Assembly: GCF_036346595.1 (NCBI RefSeq)
Contig: NZ_CP107834.1
Location: 992,001-1,056,000, forward strand
Source: Streptomyces sp. NBC_00525
Lineage (GTDB): Bacteria; Actinomycetota; Actinomycetes; Streptomycetales; Streptomycetaceae
DNA length: 64,000 bases
Direction of reading: 5' to 3'
The notes under the pieces are model-generated. The model worked only from the letters and a program-made list of their open reading frames with translations. It had not been told where the DNA came from and ran no database searches. The translations under genes were made by a program, and so were the position numbers. Every line of letters begins with the position of its first letter. Position 1 is the stretch's first letter. Shown piece by piece: positions 1-8,732 of this stretch.

Positions 1-172
1 GACGGCGGGAGCGGGCAACAGGAGGGTGCGGCGACTGGGCCGAACGGGGGGCGCGGAGGCCGTCGCCGGGGCCGCGCGAAAGGCGGCGAACCGTTTTTGC
101 CCGGACCCGTAACCCGGCCGCTCCGGCCGCGTTGTTCCCGGTGACGGCCGTGGCGGGGAGCCCCCGAGCCCC

Positions 173-188
173 CACCACGGCCGTGGTG
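173..188. terminator. Perfect 16-bp palindrome downstream of the LLM oxidoreductase gene
   Basis: CACCACGG is followed directly by CCGTGGTG, a perfect dyad with no spacer. It lies about 45 bases past the stop of the leftward gene at 232-1281, so a transcription-ending hairpin is the simplest reading. There is no T tract, which is common for actinomycete terminators. The remaining bases of 1-231 hold no gene that I can support. Confidence 0.35.
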
Positions 189-231
189 CGTGGTACGCCG
201 CTCCCGCGCGGTGTACGCGGCCCCGGCGGGG

Positions 232-1281
232 TTACGCGAGCCCGGCGCGCTCCAGGGCGTCCGTGCCCGCCCGCAGCGCGGCGATCCGCTCGTCCAGGGT
301 GAAGCCGGCCGGGGCCAGGGTCAGCGTCGTGACCCCCACCTCCGCGTACGCCTGCATGCGCTCGGCGATCCGGTCCACCGAGCCGAGCAGCGTCGTCTGG
401 TCGATCAGCTGGTGCGGGACGGCCGCCGCGGCGCCGCTCTTGTCGCCGGAGAGGTACTTCTCCTGGATCTCGGCGGCCTCCTTCTCGTACCCCATGCGCT
501 GGGCGAGCCGGTTGTAGAAGTTCTGCTTGGCGCTGCCCATCCCGCCGACGTAGAGCGCGGTGTAGGGGCGGAACATGTCCGCCAGGCCGTGGATGTCGTC
601 GCCGACGGCGAGCGGCACGGTCGGGCAGACGTCGAAGCCCTCCATCGTCTTCCCGGCCTTCTCCCGGCCGGCCCGCAGTTGGCGGACGGCGGTCTCCTCC
701 AGGTGCTCGGCGGACGGGAAGATCAGCAGCGCGCCGTCGGCGATCTCACCCGTCTGCTCCAGGTTCTTCGGGCCGATCGCGGCGATGTAGAGCGGGATGT
801 GCTCGCGCTGCGGGTGCACGGTCAGCTTGAGCGGCTTGCCCGGACCGTCCGGCAGCGGGAGCGTCCAGTGCTCCCCCTCGTACGACAGCCGCTCGCGGGT
901 CATCGCCCGGCGGACGATCTCGACGTACTCGCGGGTGCGGGCCAGCGGCTTGTCGAACCGGACGCCGTACCAGCCCTCCGAGACCTGCGGTCCCGACACG
1001 CCGAGGCCGAGGCGGAACCGGCCGCCGGACAGGGAGTCGAGCGTGGCCGCGGTCATGGCCGCCATCGCGGGCTGGCGCGCCGGGATCTGGAGGATGGCGG
1101 AGCCGACGTCGATCGACTCCGTCTGCGCGGCCACCCAGGCCAGTACGGTCGGCGCGTCGGAGCCGTACGCCTCGGCCGCCCAGCAGACGTCGTAGCCGAG
1201 CCGGTCGGCCTCCTGCGCGACGGCGAGGTTGTCGCCGTCCATTCCCGCGCCCCAGTAGCCGAGATTGATGCCGAGCCGCAT
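232..1281 (-). CDS. LLM-class F420-dependent oxidoreductase
   Basis: A 349-residue luciferase-like monooxygenase-family protein, expected to use the deazaflavin F420 to reduce or oxidise an unknown substrate in the cytoplasm. The N-terminus MRLGINLGYWGAG, the segment with AQEADRLGYDVCWAAEAYGSDAP near residues 23-45, and the LGLGVSGPQVSEGWYG segment near residues 93-108 are typical of this TIM-barrel family, and the length is normal. The ATG at 1281 is the only start that keeps the whole first beta strand. It is divergent from the aldo/keto reductase at 1423, with a short shared promoter region between them. The substrate cannot be deduced. Confidence 0.85.
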   Translation of the reverse strand: MRLGINLGYWGAGMDGDNLAVAQEADRLGYDVCWAAEAYGSDAPTVLAWVAAQTESIDVGSAILQIPARQPAMAAMTAATLDSLSGGRFRLGLGVSGPQVSEGWYGVRFDKPLARTREYVEIVRRAMTRERLSYEGEHWTLPLPDGPGKPLKLTVHPQREHIPLYIAAIGPKNLEQTGEIADGALLIFPSAEHLEETAVRQLRAGREKAGKTMEGFDVCPTVPLAVGDDIHGLADMFRPYTALYVGGMGSAKQNFYNRLAQRMGYEKEAAEIQEKYLSGDKSGAAAAVPHQLIDQTTLLGSVDRIAERMQAYAEVGVTTLTLAPAGFTLDERIAALRAGTDALERAGLA

Positions 1282-1422
1282 AGCCGAACCCCTTACCGAT
1301 CAGTAACGTCCCTGAGTTCCGGACTCTAGCGCGCGGTGGGACGATCCGTCAGCGGTCCGCCACCGCGCCGGTCGTCCACAGCCCTGCGACGCCCGCGGCC
1401 GCGGCCAGTAATCTCAGCGCCC

Positions 1423-2406
1423 ATGGAGCAGAGGCATCTCGGCCGCACCGGCCTACGAGTGTCCCGGATCGGGCTCGGCACCCTCACCTGGGGCCGGGAC
1501 ACCGACGAGCACGACGCTGCCGAGCAGCTGAAGGCGTTCTGGGAGGCGGGCGGCACCCTGGTCGACACGGCCGACGTGTACGGCGGCGGCGAGGCGGAGT
1601 ACCTGCTCGGGCGGCTCATGGACGGCCTGGTGCCCAGGCGCGATCTGGTCGTCGCGACCAAGGCGGGCAGCGTCGCCGACCCGTACCGCAGGGTGGACGG
1701 CTCGCGCGGGCATCTGCTGGCGGCCCTGGACGCCTCGCTGGACCGGCTCGGCACGGACTACGTGGACCTGTGGCAGCTGCACGCCTTCGACCCGGCGACC
1801 CCGCTGGAGGAGACCCTCCAGGCCCTGGACCTCGCCGTGTCCTCCGGGCGCGCCCGCTACGCCGGGGTGTCCGGCTTCTGCGGCTGGCAGCTCGCCAAGG
1901 CGGCGACCTGGCAGCTGGCGGCGCCCGGCACCCGGACCCGGCTGGCCGCGACGCAGATGGAGTACTCGCTGCTCCAGCGCGGCGTGGAGCGCGAGGTGCT
2001 GCCCGCCGCGCTCGACCTCGGCATCGGGCTGCTGCCCGCGTCGCCGCTGGGCCGGGGCGTGCTCACCGGCAAGTACCGCACCGGTACGCCGTCCGGCTCG
2101 CGCGGCGCGTCGGAGCTGCTGGCCCCCTTCGTCGAGCCCTATCTGGACGACGCGGCGAGCCGCATCGTGGACGCCGTCGCCACGGCGGCCGAGGGGCTGG
2201 CCACGACGCCCGTCCAGGTCGCCCTGGCGTGGGTCAGGGACCGGCCGGGCGTGACGGCGCCGATCGTCGGCGCGCGCAACGCGAAGCAGCTGACGGAGGC
2301 GTTGTCAGTGGAGACGCTTAGTCTTCCTGACGAGATCTGCCAGGCGCTCGACGACGTGTCGGCGCCCGTGCACCGCTATCCCGACCAGGACTGGAGCACG
2401 CTGTGA
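1423..2406 (+). CDS. Aldo/keto reductase family oxidoreductase
   Basis: A 327-residue NADPH-dependent TIM-barrel reductase. The catalytic tetrad residues are visible: Asp and Tyr in DTADVYGGGEAEYLLG, Lys in VVATKAG, and His in DLWQLHAFD. The C-terminal motif with PIVGARNAKQL is the usual nucleotide-binding segment. The ATG at 1423 is chosen because family homology begins at MEQRHLGRTGLRVSRIGLG; the frame is open upstream to 1336 but that part is Arg/Pro-rich and unlike the family. The stop overlaps the GTG start of the next gene by four bases, so the two are translationally coupled. Substrate unknown. Confidence 0.9.
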   Translation: MEQRHLGRTGLRVSRIGLGTLTWGRDTDEHDAAEQLKAFWEAGGTLVDTADVYGGGEAEYLLGRLMDGLVPRRDLVVATKAGSVADPYRRVDGSRGHLLAALDASLDRLGTDYVDLWQLHAFDPATPLEETLQALDLAVSSGRARYAGVSGFCGWQLAKAATWQLAAPGTRTRLAATQMEYSLLQRGVEREVLPAALDLGIGLLPASPLGRGVLTGKYRTGTPSGSRGASELLAPFVEPYLDDAASRIVDAVATAAEGLATTPVQVALAWVRDRPGVTAPIVGARNAKQLTEALSVETLSLPDEICQALDDVSAPVHRYPDQDWSTL

Positions 2407-4571
2407 CCGCGCGACCCGCAGGCGACGACACCCCCGCCGACGCCCCGGCCACCCCGACCCCGGAGGCGCCCGACGACGCGGACGGGGGCGGGGCGGAGAC
2501 CGGCGACGCGGGTGGGGAGGCCGGCGCCGAGGACGCCCCCGCGCTGTCCGAGGCCGAGGCCGAACTCGCCGCGCAGCGGGCCCTGCGGGAGCGGATCGAA
2601 GAGCGCAAGGCCGCCAAGGACGGGCCCATCGAGGCCGGGGGCAAGCTGAGCGGCGCTGCGGCCGATCTGCTGGCGGCCGTCCGGGCCGTGGAGAGCGGCG
2701 GCAAGCCCGCGACGGACTTCTTCGACTCCGCCGCCCCCGCCCCCGCCCGCCGGCCCGCGCCGGTACGGGAACGGGCGCCCGAGCCCGCCCCCGCGCCCCG
2801 CGCGGCACCGGCGGAGACCGTCACCGCCGTGGCGGCCGTGCTCGCCGCGGGCGGGGCCCCGGAGGCCCTGGCCCGGCCCGCCGCCGAGCGGCTCGGTGAG
2901 CGGGCCGCCGAGCTGCTGCGCGAGGACCCCTGGCAGCTGCTGGCCCTGCCCGGCGTCGCGCCCGAGCAGGCCGACGCCTTCGCCCGCGCGCTGCTCGGCG
3001 CGGCCTGCGGCCCGGACGACGAGCGGCGCACCGCCGCGCTGACCGGCTGGCTGCTGGAGCGGGCCGCGCTGCGGGGCCACACCGCGCAGGACGCCGACCA
3101 GGTGCGCGACGCCCTGGGCGCACGCGGCGTGAGCGACCCCGCCGAGGCCGTACGGCACGCCGTCGCGGAGGGCGTCGTGCTGGTCTTCCAGGACGGACAG
3201 GAGGACGAGCCCGCGGACGCGACGGAGGACGGCCGGGAGGACGGGGGCGCCGAGGAACCCGCCGAGGAGGCGGCCGGTTCCGTACAGGTGCTCCTCGGGC
3301 TCGACCGGTACGCCCTGGCGGAGGAGAGCCTGGCCGACGGACTGGCCCGGCTGGCCAACGGCGGCGGCGCGGCGACGGACCCCGCGACCGCACCGGAGGC
3401 GGACTGGGCGCGGGCTGCCGACGCCGCCCCCTCCCCCTCGGCCGCCGAGCTGATCCGTACGGCCGCCGCCCACCGCCTCGTCGCGCACACCGGCGGCGAG
3501 ACGGCCCGCGCCGAGCCCGCCGCGCTGATCGCCGCCGCGCGCGGCCTCGGCCTGCGCGCCCTGGGCGCCACGCACAGCGAGGACGGCCGGCGGCGGCTGG
3601 CCCGCGACACCGGCGCCCCGGAGTCGGCCGTCACGCTCGCCGGGCTGCTGTCCGGCGCCGAGGGGCCGGGCCGGGACGAGGAGGGAGCGCTCGCCCTCGA
3701 CCTCCTCGTCGTGCTGGACGCGCCCCAACTGGACGTGGAGACCGGCGCGATGCTGGTGGAGTCCCTGGCGGACGGCACCCGCCTGGTGCTCAGCGGCGAC
3801 CCCGGCGTGCTGGGCTCGGCGGGCGCCGGGCAGGTGTTCGCCGATGTGCTGGCCGCCCGCGCCTTCCCCCGCGTCGTCTCGCGCACCCCGGACGCGGGCC
3901 CGATCGGCGAGCTGGTGTCGGGCATCGGCATCGGTGAGCTGAACCAGGTGGCGGCGCCCGGCAAGGAGGTCGTCATCGTGCCCGTGCGGGACGCGGGCGA
4001 GGCGGTGCACCGTACGGTCCAGCTCGTCGCGGACTCGGTGCCGCGCGCCCTCGGGGTGCCGTCCGGCGACACCCAGGTGATCACGGTCGGCCACGGCGGG
4101 GCGGCCGGCACCCGCGCGCTGAACGAGGCGCTGAAGCAGCGGCTCAACCCCGGTCCGGGCCGCTTCGGCGGATTCGATCCGGGCGACCGGGTCGCCCACG
4201 TCCCGGCGCCGGGGCGGACGGTGCCCGGCGTGGTCGTCTCGGCCGACGCGGAGGGCCTGCACCTGGACTGCGCGGGCACCCCGGTCGTCGTACCGCAGGA
4301 GCGGGTCGCCGGGTCCGTGCGCCACGCGTGGGCGCTCAGCGCCCATCAGGCGGCCGGGATGCGGTGGCCCGCCGCGGTCGTGGTGCTGCCGGGCGACGCG
4401 GCGCGCGGGCTGAGCCGGCCGTGGGTGTACACGGCGTTCGGCCGGGGCGAGCGGCATCTGTCCGTGGTGCACGGCGTGGACCAGGCCCTGCCGCGCGCGG
4501 TCGCCGAGGTGCCCGCCCAGGAGCGCACCACACGTCTGCGGACGCTCCTGGAAGCCCCGCAGGCGCCGTAG
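2403..4571 (+). CDS. RecD2-like helix-hairpin-helix protein with degenerate ATPase motifs
   Basis: A 722-residue protein. Residues 1-140 are low-complexity Ala/Pro/Asp/Glu. Residues 165-200 (REDPWQLLALPGVAPEQADAFA) resemble the helix-hairpin-helix region of RecD2 helicases. The ATPase core can be aligned by eye to RecD2, but its key residues are gone: where Walker A should be, about 360-372, it reads HTGGETARAEP without GKT, and the Walker B/DEA motif near 432-441 reads LLVVLDAPQLD. The SF1 motif near 461-480 (RLVLSGDPGVLGSAGAGQVF) is kept, and the C-terminal HAWALSAHQAAG segment matches the UvrD C-terminal fold. It is probably a DNA-binding pseudo-helicase rather than an active motor. It starts inside the aldo/keto reductase stop codon. 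Confidence 0.75.
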   Translation: MTARPAGDDTPADAPATPTPEAPDDADGGGAETGDAGGEAGAEDAPALSEAEAELAAQRALRERIEERKAAKDGPIEAGGKLSGAAADLLAAVRAVESGGKPATDFFDSAAPAPARRPAPVRERAPEPAPAPRAAPAETVTAVAAVLAAGGAPEALARPAAERLGERAAELLREDPWQLLALPGVAPEQADAFARALLGAACGPDDERRTAALTGWLLERAALRGHTAQDADQVRDALGARGVSDPAEAVRHAVAEGVVLVFQDGQEDEPADATEDGREDGGAEEPAEEAAGSVQVLLGLDRYALAEESLADGLARLANGGGAATDPATAPEADWARAADAAPSPSAAELIRTAAAHRLVAHTGGETARAEPAALIAAARGLGLRALGATHSEDGRRRLARDTGAPESAVTLAGLLSGAEGPGRDEEGALALDLLVVLDAPQLDVETGAMLVESLADGTRLVLSGDPGVLGSAGAGQVFADVLAARAFPRVVSRTPDAGPIGELVSGIGIGELNQVAAPGKEVVIVPVRDAGEAVHRTVQLVADSVPRALGVPSGDTQVITVGHGGAAGTRALNEALKQRLNPGPGRFGGFDPGDRVAHVPAPGRTVPGVVVSADAEGLHLDCAGTPVVVPQERVAGSVRHAWALSAHQAAGMRWPAAVVVLPGDAARGLSRPWVYTAFGRGERHLSVVHGVDQALPRAVAEVPAQERTTRLRTLLEAPQAP

Positions 4572-4581
4572 CGGACGCACG

Positions 4582-4622
4582 GGAGGGCCCTGCGGGCGCA
4601 CGGGGCGTCCGCAGGGCCCTCC
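4582..4622. terminator. Strong bidirectional terminator hairpin
   Basis: Arms GGAGGGCCCTGCGG (4582-4595) and CCGCAGGGCCCTCC (4609-4622) are perfectly complementary over 14 bp with a 13-base loop. It lies between the convergent genes ending at 4571 and 4645, so it can serve both. Confidence 0.8.
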
Positions 4623-4644
4623 GGCCGGATGCGGGCGGGGCGGG

Positions 4645-5313
4645 TCAGCCGATGCCGAGCGCGGGGCCCTCCGGCCCCTCCGGTTCGTCGTCGAACTCGT
4701 CGTCGTCGAAGACGGCGCTGACGTCGAAGCGGCAGACCACCAGCTCCGGGTCCGCGTCGTCGAACGGGGCGGCCAGCCACTCCCCCGGCTCGGACAGCTC
4801 GTCCGCCGCCGCGACCCAGAGCGTGGCGTCGCCCTCCTCCAGGCCGAACTCGGTGTGCCGGGAGGCGATCTCGTCCGCCTCGTACTCGCCGAAGAGCACG
4901 CCGAGCGCCGCGTGGACGCTGCCGCCCACCGCCTCGGCGCCCTCGCCGTCCCGGATGTCCGGGTCCGCGTCGGCCAGACGCTGGGCCTGGGCCAGCAGCC
5001 GCTGGGGCTCCACCACGGCGTAGTCGCGGCGGATCAGCACGCTGATCGCGTGCGGCTCGTCGGGTCCGTTGTAGGGCGGGAGCGCGTCCTGCTCCCCCGG
5101 AATCTCGAAGGGTGTGACCTCGTCGTAGCGGTCGTAGAGGAGTTCGTCGTAGGCCTCGGCCGCGGCGGCCAATGCGTTGAACGCGTCGTAGACGGCGGGA
5201 TCATCGTCCCCCGACCGGCGTTCGACCGCCGCGAGGTGGTGGTCGATCGCGGCTTTGACCGCGTTGGCGGCGGCGCGTACCTCGGCAGCGGTGGGCTGCG
5301 CAGCATCAGACAT
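4645..5313 (-). CDS. Conserved acidic hypothetical protein
   Basis: A 222-residue soluble, very acidic protein with no catalytic motif that I recognise. It starts MSDAAQPTAAEVRAAANAVK, and an amphipathic N-terminal helix is likely. The segment with FEIPGEQDALPPYNGPDEP and the later DYAVVEPQRLLAQAQ looks like a compact conserved domain. The C-terminus is rich in Asp/Glu (FDDDEFDDEPEGPEG). The ATG at 5313 is preferred because upstream codons to 5397 do not look protein-like. It is divergent from the DUF5703 gene with only about 45 bases between starts. Function unknown. Confidence 0.7.
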   Translation of the reverse strand: MSDAAQPTAAEVRAAANAVKAAIDHHLAAVERRSGDDDPAVYDAFNALAAAAEAYDELLYDRYDEVTPFEIPGEQDALPPYNGPDEPHAISVLIRRDYAVVEPQRLLAQAQRLADADPDIRDGEGAEAVGGSVHAALGVLFGEYEADEIASRHTEFGLEEGDATLWVAAADELSEPGEWLAAPFDDADPELVVCRFDVSAVFDDDEFDDEPEGPEGPALGIG

Positions 5314-5351
5314 GGGGCAGACGCTATCCGTACCGGGCCCCTGCCCGCACA

Positions 5352-5549
5352 ATGGATTCGATGCCGGAATACGAATTTGTCGATGTGTACGTACCACGCG
5401 GGGTGTCCCGGAAGGACACGGCCCGCCTGTTGACCGACCATGCCGAGTACGGGCACTGGGAGCTGGACCGCCTGACGCTGCGCCGGGACGGGAGCCGCCG
5501 CGTGCGGCTGCGCCGCCGGATCATCCGTCAGCTGCGGGCCACGTGGTGA
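5352..5549 (+). CDS. DUF5703 family small protein
   Basis: A 65-residue basic protein. The run MPEYEFVDVYVPRGVSRKD followed by LLTDHAEYGHWELDRL and a terminal Arg-rich helix (RRVRLRRRIIRQ) is a widely conserved Streptomyces small-protein pattern that I recognise as DUF5703. There is no signal peptide or membrane segment. Start may be ATG 5352 or the second ATG at 5361, where homology begins. It reads away from the acidic hypothetical gene and ends before the terminator at 5587. Role unknown. Confidence 0.75.
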   Translation: MDSMPEYEFVDVYVPRGVSRKDTARLLTDHAEYGHWELDRLTLRRDGSRRVRLRRRIIRQLRATW

Positions 5550-5586
5550 GCCGGACCAGCCGGCCGTAACCCGACCGCGCATACGA

Positions 5587-5615
5587 AACGGGCCCCGCCG
5601 TGTGCGGGGCCCGTT
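5587..5615. terminator. Bidirectional terminator hairpin
   Basis: AACGGGCCCCGC (5587-5598) pairs perfectly with GCGGGGCCCGTT (5604-5615) around a 5-base loop, followed by a pyrimidine-rich stretch on the plus strand. It lies between the convergent DUF5703 and long chaplin genes. Confidence 0.85.
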
Positions 5616-5649
5616 CCCTTCGTCGTACCCACCCCCTGGAGGGCTGCCG

Positions 5650-6411
5650 TCAGGCGGCGGCCTTGGCCCGGCGGTAGAGCACCGTGCCCGCTCCGGCGAG
5701 CAGCAGGCCCGCGCTGGCCGGAATGAGCAGGTCGAGCCCGCCCGCTCCGGTGTGGGCGAGCTGCGGCGCCTCCGGCACGGTCTGCGGCTCCGGCACGTTC
5801 GGGACCTCCGGATGGTGCGGCTCCGGGGTCGGCGGGGTGACGTGCTCGACCGGGGGCTCCGGAACGTCCACCGGCGGCGTGCTGTCGTTCTCGCACGAGT
5901 TGCCGAACGCGGGGTTGAGCAGCGCGATGACGTCGACGCTGTTGCCGCAGGCGTTCACGGGGATGTCGAGAGGCGCCTGGATCAGGTTGCCCGAAAGCAC
6001 ACCGGGCGACCCCTGGGCGTATCCCTCGGCGGTCGCGCCGCCGCCGTTGCCGTCGGCCCGGTGCTTGCCGGTGCCCGCCCCCTGGTGGTGTCCGCCGGAG
6101 GCCGGGGTGCCGGCGTGGCTGCCGGACGTGTTCGACGCGGCGCCGTGGCCACCGGCGGTGGCGCCGTTCGACGTGTTCGCGCAGGCGTTGCCGAAAGTTG
6201 GGTTCAGCAGCCCCACGACGTCCACGGAGTTTCCGCAGACGTTGACCGGCACGTTGACCGGAATCTGCACCGAATTCCCTGAAAGCACCCCCGGGGAATT
6301 CGTCGCGGCGCCGGACGCTCCCGCGTCGGCGTGCGCGTAGCCGCCGCTGAGGGCGAGAACGCCGCCCGCGGCCGCCATGGTGATCAGGCCTTTACGCGTG
6401 ACCTGTCGCAT
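5650..6411 (-). CDS. chpC: Long chaplin with two chaplin domains and an LAxTG sorting signal
   Basis: A 253-residue secreted cell-surface protein. A signal peptide (about 1-28, ending AHA) is followed by a first chaplin domain near 33-78 (PGVLSGNSVQIPVNVPVNVCGNSV, two Cys), a Gly/Ser/His-rich linker, and a second chaplin domain near 133-176 (GVLSGNLIQAPLDIPVNACG, two Cys). A Pro-rich spacer leads to LAHTGAGG, a hydrophobic segment and RRAKAAA, which is the class E sortase wall-anchoring signal. Chaplins form amyloid fibres on aerial hyphae and spores and lower surface tension; long forms are anchored to peptidoglycan and may recruit short ones. The neighbouring short chaplin matches the chpC-chpH pairing known in S. 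coelicolor, hence the symbol. Confidence 0.92.
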   Translation of the reverse strand: MRQVTRKGLITMAAAGGVLALSGGYAHADAGASGAATNSPGVLSGNSVQIPVNVPVNVCGNSVDVVGLLNPTFGNACANTSNGATAGGHGAASNTSGSHAGTPASGGHHQGAGTGKHRADGNGGGATAEGYAQGSPGVLSGNLIQAPLDIPVNACGNSVDVIALLNPAFGNSCENDSTPPVDVPEPPVEHVTPPTPEPHHPEVPNVPEPQTVPEAPQLAHTGAGGLDLLIPASAGLLLAGAGTVLYRRAKAAA

Positions 6412-6478
6412 AGGTGTTTCCTGCCTTCTACCTTCCGGAGTACCCCCGGACTACCGTGCGGAGGCAAAGGACCCCGCA

Positions 6479-6509
6479 GCCCCGGAACGCATGGAGTGCG
6501 CTCCGGGGC
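6479..6509 (-). terminator. Probable terminator downstream of chpH
   Basis: GCCCCGGA (6479-6486) and TCCGGGGC (6502-6509) form an 8-bp stem, and CGC/GCG within the loop can add three pairs. It sits 38 bases past the chpH stop and upstream of the long chaplin start, so the two chaplin genes may be separate transcripts. Confidence 0.5.
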
Positions 6510-6546
6510 CGAGCGGGCTCAAACCCTTACGGGTTGACGCGCAACG

Positions 6547-6780
6547 TCAGTCGTTGATGCAGACGTTGCCGAAGGCCGGGTTCAGCAGCCCGATCACGTT
6601 GATCGTGTTGCCGCACACGTTCACCGGAACGTGGACGGGAACCTGGATGACGTTGCCCGAGATGACGCCGGGGCTGCCGATGGCGGCACCCTGCGCACCC
6701 GAGTCGGCGACGGCCATGCCGGCGCCGGCGAGCACCAGACCACCGGTGGCAGCCGCCGCGGCGACGATCTTCTTGATCAT
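6547..6780 (-). CDS. chpH: Short chaplin ChpH
   Basis: A 77-residue precursor. The signal peptide MIKKIVAAAAATGGLVLAGAGMAVA is followed by a mature peptide of about 51 residues starting DSGAQGAA. The mature part is one chaplin domain with GSPGVISGNVIQVPVHVPVNVCG and LLNPAFGNVC; the two cysteines would form the single disulfide needed for amyloid assembly at the air-water interface. The ATG at 6780 is fixed by the strong AGGAGG site just upstream; the open frame above it is not signal-peptide-like. Length and adjacency to the anchored chaplin match ChpH, one of the minimal chaplins of S. coelicolor. Confidence 0.93.
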   Translation of the reverse strand: MIKKIVAAAAATGGLVLAGAGMAVADSGAQGAAIGSPGVISGNVIQVPVHVPVNVCGNTINVIGLLNPAFGNVCIND

Positions 6781-6960
6781 GATTCCTCCTAGTTGGCAAA
6801 CACGGTCCCAGCCGCGGACCGCATCACCTGTAACGAGGAGGGGGTGAACGGGGCTACGAGTAAAACGCCCCATTCACCCGTTCCGGTTAGAGGCGTACAC
6901 CCTGGCGAATTACGCCGTCGCGTATCGGCGTGGACCGGCGGGCCAGGGCGCCGGCACGGA

Positions 6961-8295
6961 TCAGCTGTGGTCGATGAAGCGGTCCAGGACGCGGGCGCCG
7001 AACTTCAGGCCCTCGACCGGCACCCGCTCGTCCACGCCGTGGAACATGCCCGCGAAGTCCAGCTCGGGCGGCAGCTGCAACGGGGCGAAGCCGAAGCAGC
7101 GGATGCCCAGGTCGTCGAAGGACTTGGCATCCGTACCGCCGGAGAGCATGTAGGGGACGGCGCGGGCGATCGGGTCCTCGGCCTTGAGGGCCGTCTGCAT
7201 CGCGTCCACGAGCGCCCCGTCGAAGTCGGTCTCCAGCGCCTTGTCCCCGTGCACGTCCTCGCGCCGCACGCGCGGGCCCAGGATGCGGTCGAGGTCGGCC
7301 AGGAACTCCTGCTCGTACCCCGGCAGGAACCGCCCGTCGACGTGGGCGGTGGCCTGTCCGGGGATCACGTTGACCTTGTATCCGGCGCCCAGCATGGTGG
7401 GGGCGGCGGAGTTGCGCAGGGTGGCGCCGACCATCTTGGCGATGCCGCCCAGTTTGGCCAGGGTGGCGTCCATGTCCTCCGGGTCCAGCGGGGTGCCGAG
7501 CGCGTCCGACAGCTCGTCCAGGAAGGAGCGCACGGTCTTGGTCACCCGCACCGGCCAGGTGTGCCGGCCCAGCCGCCCGACCGCCTCGCACAGCTCGGTG
7601 ATCGCGTTGTCGTCGTTGGTCATGGAGCCGTGGCCCGCCGTGCCGTCCACGGTCAGGCGCATCCAGTGCATGCCCTTCTGCGCGGTCTCGACGAGGTAGA
7701 GCCGCAGGTTCTCGTTGACGGTGAACGAGAAGCCGCCGACCTCGCCGATGGCCTCGTTGACGCCCTCGAACAGGTCCGGGTGCTCGTCCACCAGGTAGCG
7801 GGCCCCGTAGGTGCCGCCGGCCTCCTCGTCCGCGAGGAACGCCAGCACGATGTCGCGCGGGGGCTTGCGCCCGCTGCGCATCCGGTCGCGCACCACCGCG
7901 AGCGTCATCGCGTCCATGTCCTTCATGTCCACCGCGCCCCGGCCCCATACGCAGCCGTCCGCGATCTCGCCGGAGAACGGGTGGTGGGTCCAGTCGTGGG
8001 CGTTGGCCGGTACGACGTCGGTGTGGCCGTGGATCAGCAGGGCCGGCCGGGACGGGTCCTCGCCCTCGATCCGCGCCACGGTGGAGGCCCGGCCCTTGTG
8101 GGACTCGAAGATCTTCGGCTCCAGCCCGACCTCCGCGAGCTTCTCGGCCACGTACTCGGCGGCCGCCCGCTCGCCGGGCCCGGAGTGGTCGCCGTAGTTG
8201 CTGGTGTCGATCCGGATCAGGTCACGACAGAGGTCCACCACCTCGGTCTCGGCAGTCTCGCCCAGGCCGCTCAGGGCCGCATCGGTCTCGCTCAC
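6961..8295 (-). CDS. M20-family metallopeptidase (dipeptidase/acylase-like)
   Basis: A 444-residue zinc hydrolase of the M20/M25/M40 family, probably cleaving a small peptide or N-acyl amino acid in the cytoplasm. Zinc-site motifs are HGHTDVVP near residue 80, WGRGAVDMKD near 110-120 and the catalytic/ligand glutamates in LADEEAGGTYGA near 150. The dimerisation insert begins after GHGSM. GTG at 8295 is taken as the start (SETDAALSGLGETAETEVV follows); it has a GGAA site upstream, and the earlier in-frame ATG at 8361 adds a Gly/Arg stretch unlike the family. It sits between chpH and tRNA-Leu. Confidence 0.88.
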   Translation of the reverse strand: MSETDAALSGLGETAETEVVDLCRDLIRIDTSNYGDHSGPGERAAAEYVAEKLAEVGLEPKIFESHKGRASTVARIEGEDPSRPALLIHGHTDVVPANAHDWTHHPFSGEIADGCVWGRGAVDMKDMDAMTLAVVRDRMRSGRKPPRDIVLAFLADEEAGGTYGARYLVDEHPDLFEGVNEAIGEVGGFSFTVNENLRLYLVETAQKGMHWMRLTVDGTAGHGSMTNDDNAITELCEAVGRLGRHTWPVRVTKTVRSFLDELSDALGTPLDPEDMDATLAKLGGIAKMVGATLRNSAAPTMLGAGYKVNVIPGQATAHVDGRFLPGYEQEFLADLDRILGPRVRREDVHGDKALETDFDGALVDAMQTALKAEDPIARAVPYMLSGGTDAKSFDDLGIRCFGFAPLQLPPELDFAGMFHGVDERVPVEGLKFGARVLDRFIDHS

Positions 8296-8478
8296 GCTGG
8301 TTCCTTCCACTGTCGCCGCGGTGCTCCCCTTCATCCTCCCGCGCCCGGCCCCCGCACCCAAGGCCGGACGCGCCTCGTCATGGGGCCTTCACACAGGACC
8401 GGGCGTGATCGAGCACCCTCCAATGTTTGCTATGGTTTCCCACGTCGGAACGGGCACGGCCCGCGAGACAGACACCTT

Positions 8479-8566
8479 GTCCGGGTGGCGGAATGGCAGA
8501 CGCGCTAGCTTGAGGTGCTAGTGCCCTTTATCGGGCGTGGGGGTTCAAGTCCCCCCTCGGACACCA
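8479..8566 (+). tRNA. tRNA-Leu (anticodon GAG)
   Basis: The acceptor stem GTCCGGG (8479-8485) pairs with CTCGGAC (8556-8562). The anticodon stem CTAGC/GCTAG encloses the loop TTGAGGT, giving anticodon GAG. A long variable arm marks a class II tRNA, and the T arm contains GGTTCAAGTCC. Discriminator A is followed by an encoded CCA. At 88 bases the size is normal for tRNA-Leu. The accessory segment from about 8.6 to 17.3 kb begins directly after it. Confidence 0.95.
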
Positions 8567-8592
8567 TCGGGACGTTCACGAGATCGTCCCGA
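8567..8592 (+). terminator. Terminator after tRNA-Leu
   Basis: TCGGGACG (8567-8574) pairs perfectly with CGTCCCGA (8585-8592) around a 10-base loop, beginning one base after the encoded CCA. Confidence 0.7.
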
Positions 8593-8732
8593 AGCGTTCA
8601 CGAATTACCGGTCGAGTCATGTGACTCACCGGTATTTCGTCGTTTTCTGGGGCCTCGAGCCTCTCGATCGGCCCGATGAGGGGGTGAGGCGGTGGCGGTC
8701 CAGGTCCTGCGCCCCTCACCTGCGGAAACAGG

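Noticed and set aside
2318..4601. Long leftward open frames opposite the RecD2-like gene
   Set aside because: High third-position GC makes antisense frames open by chance; their products are Arg/Pro/Ser-rich and match no family.
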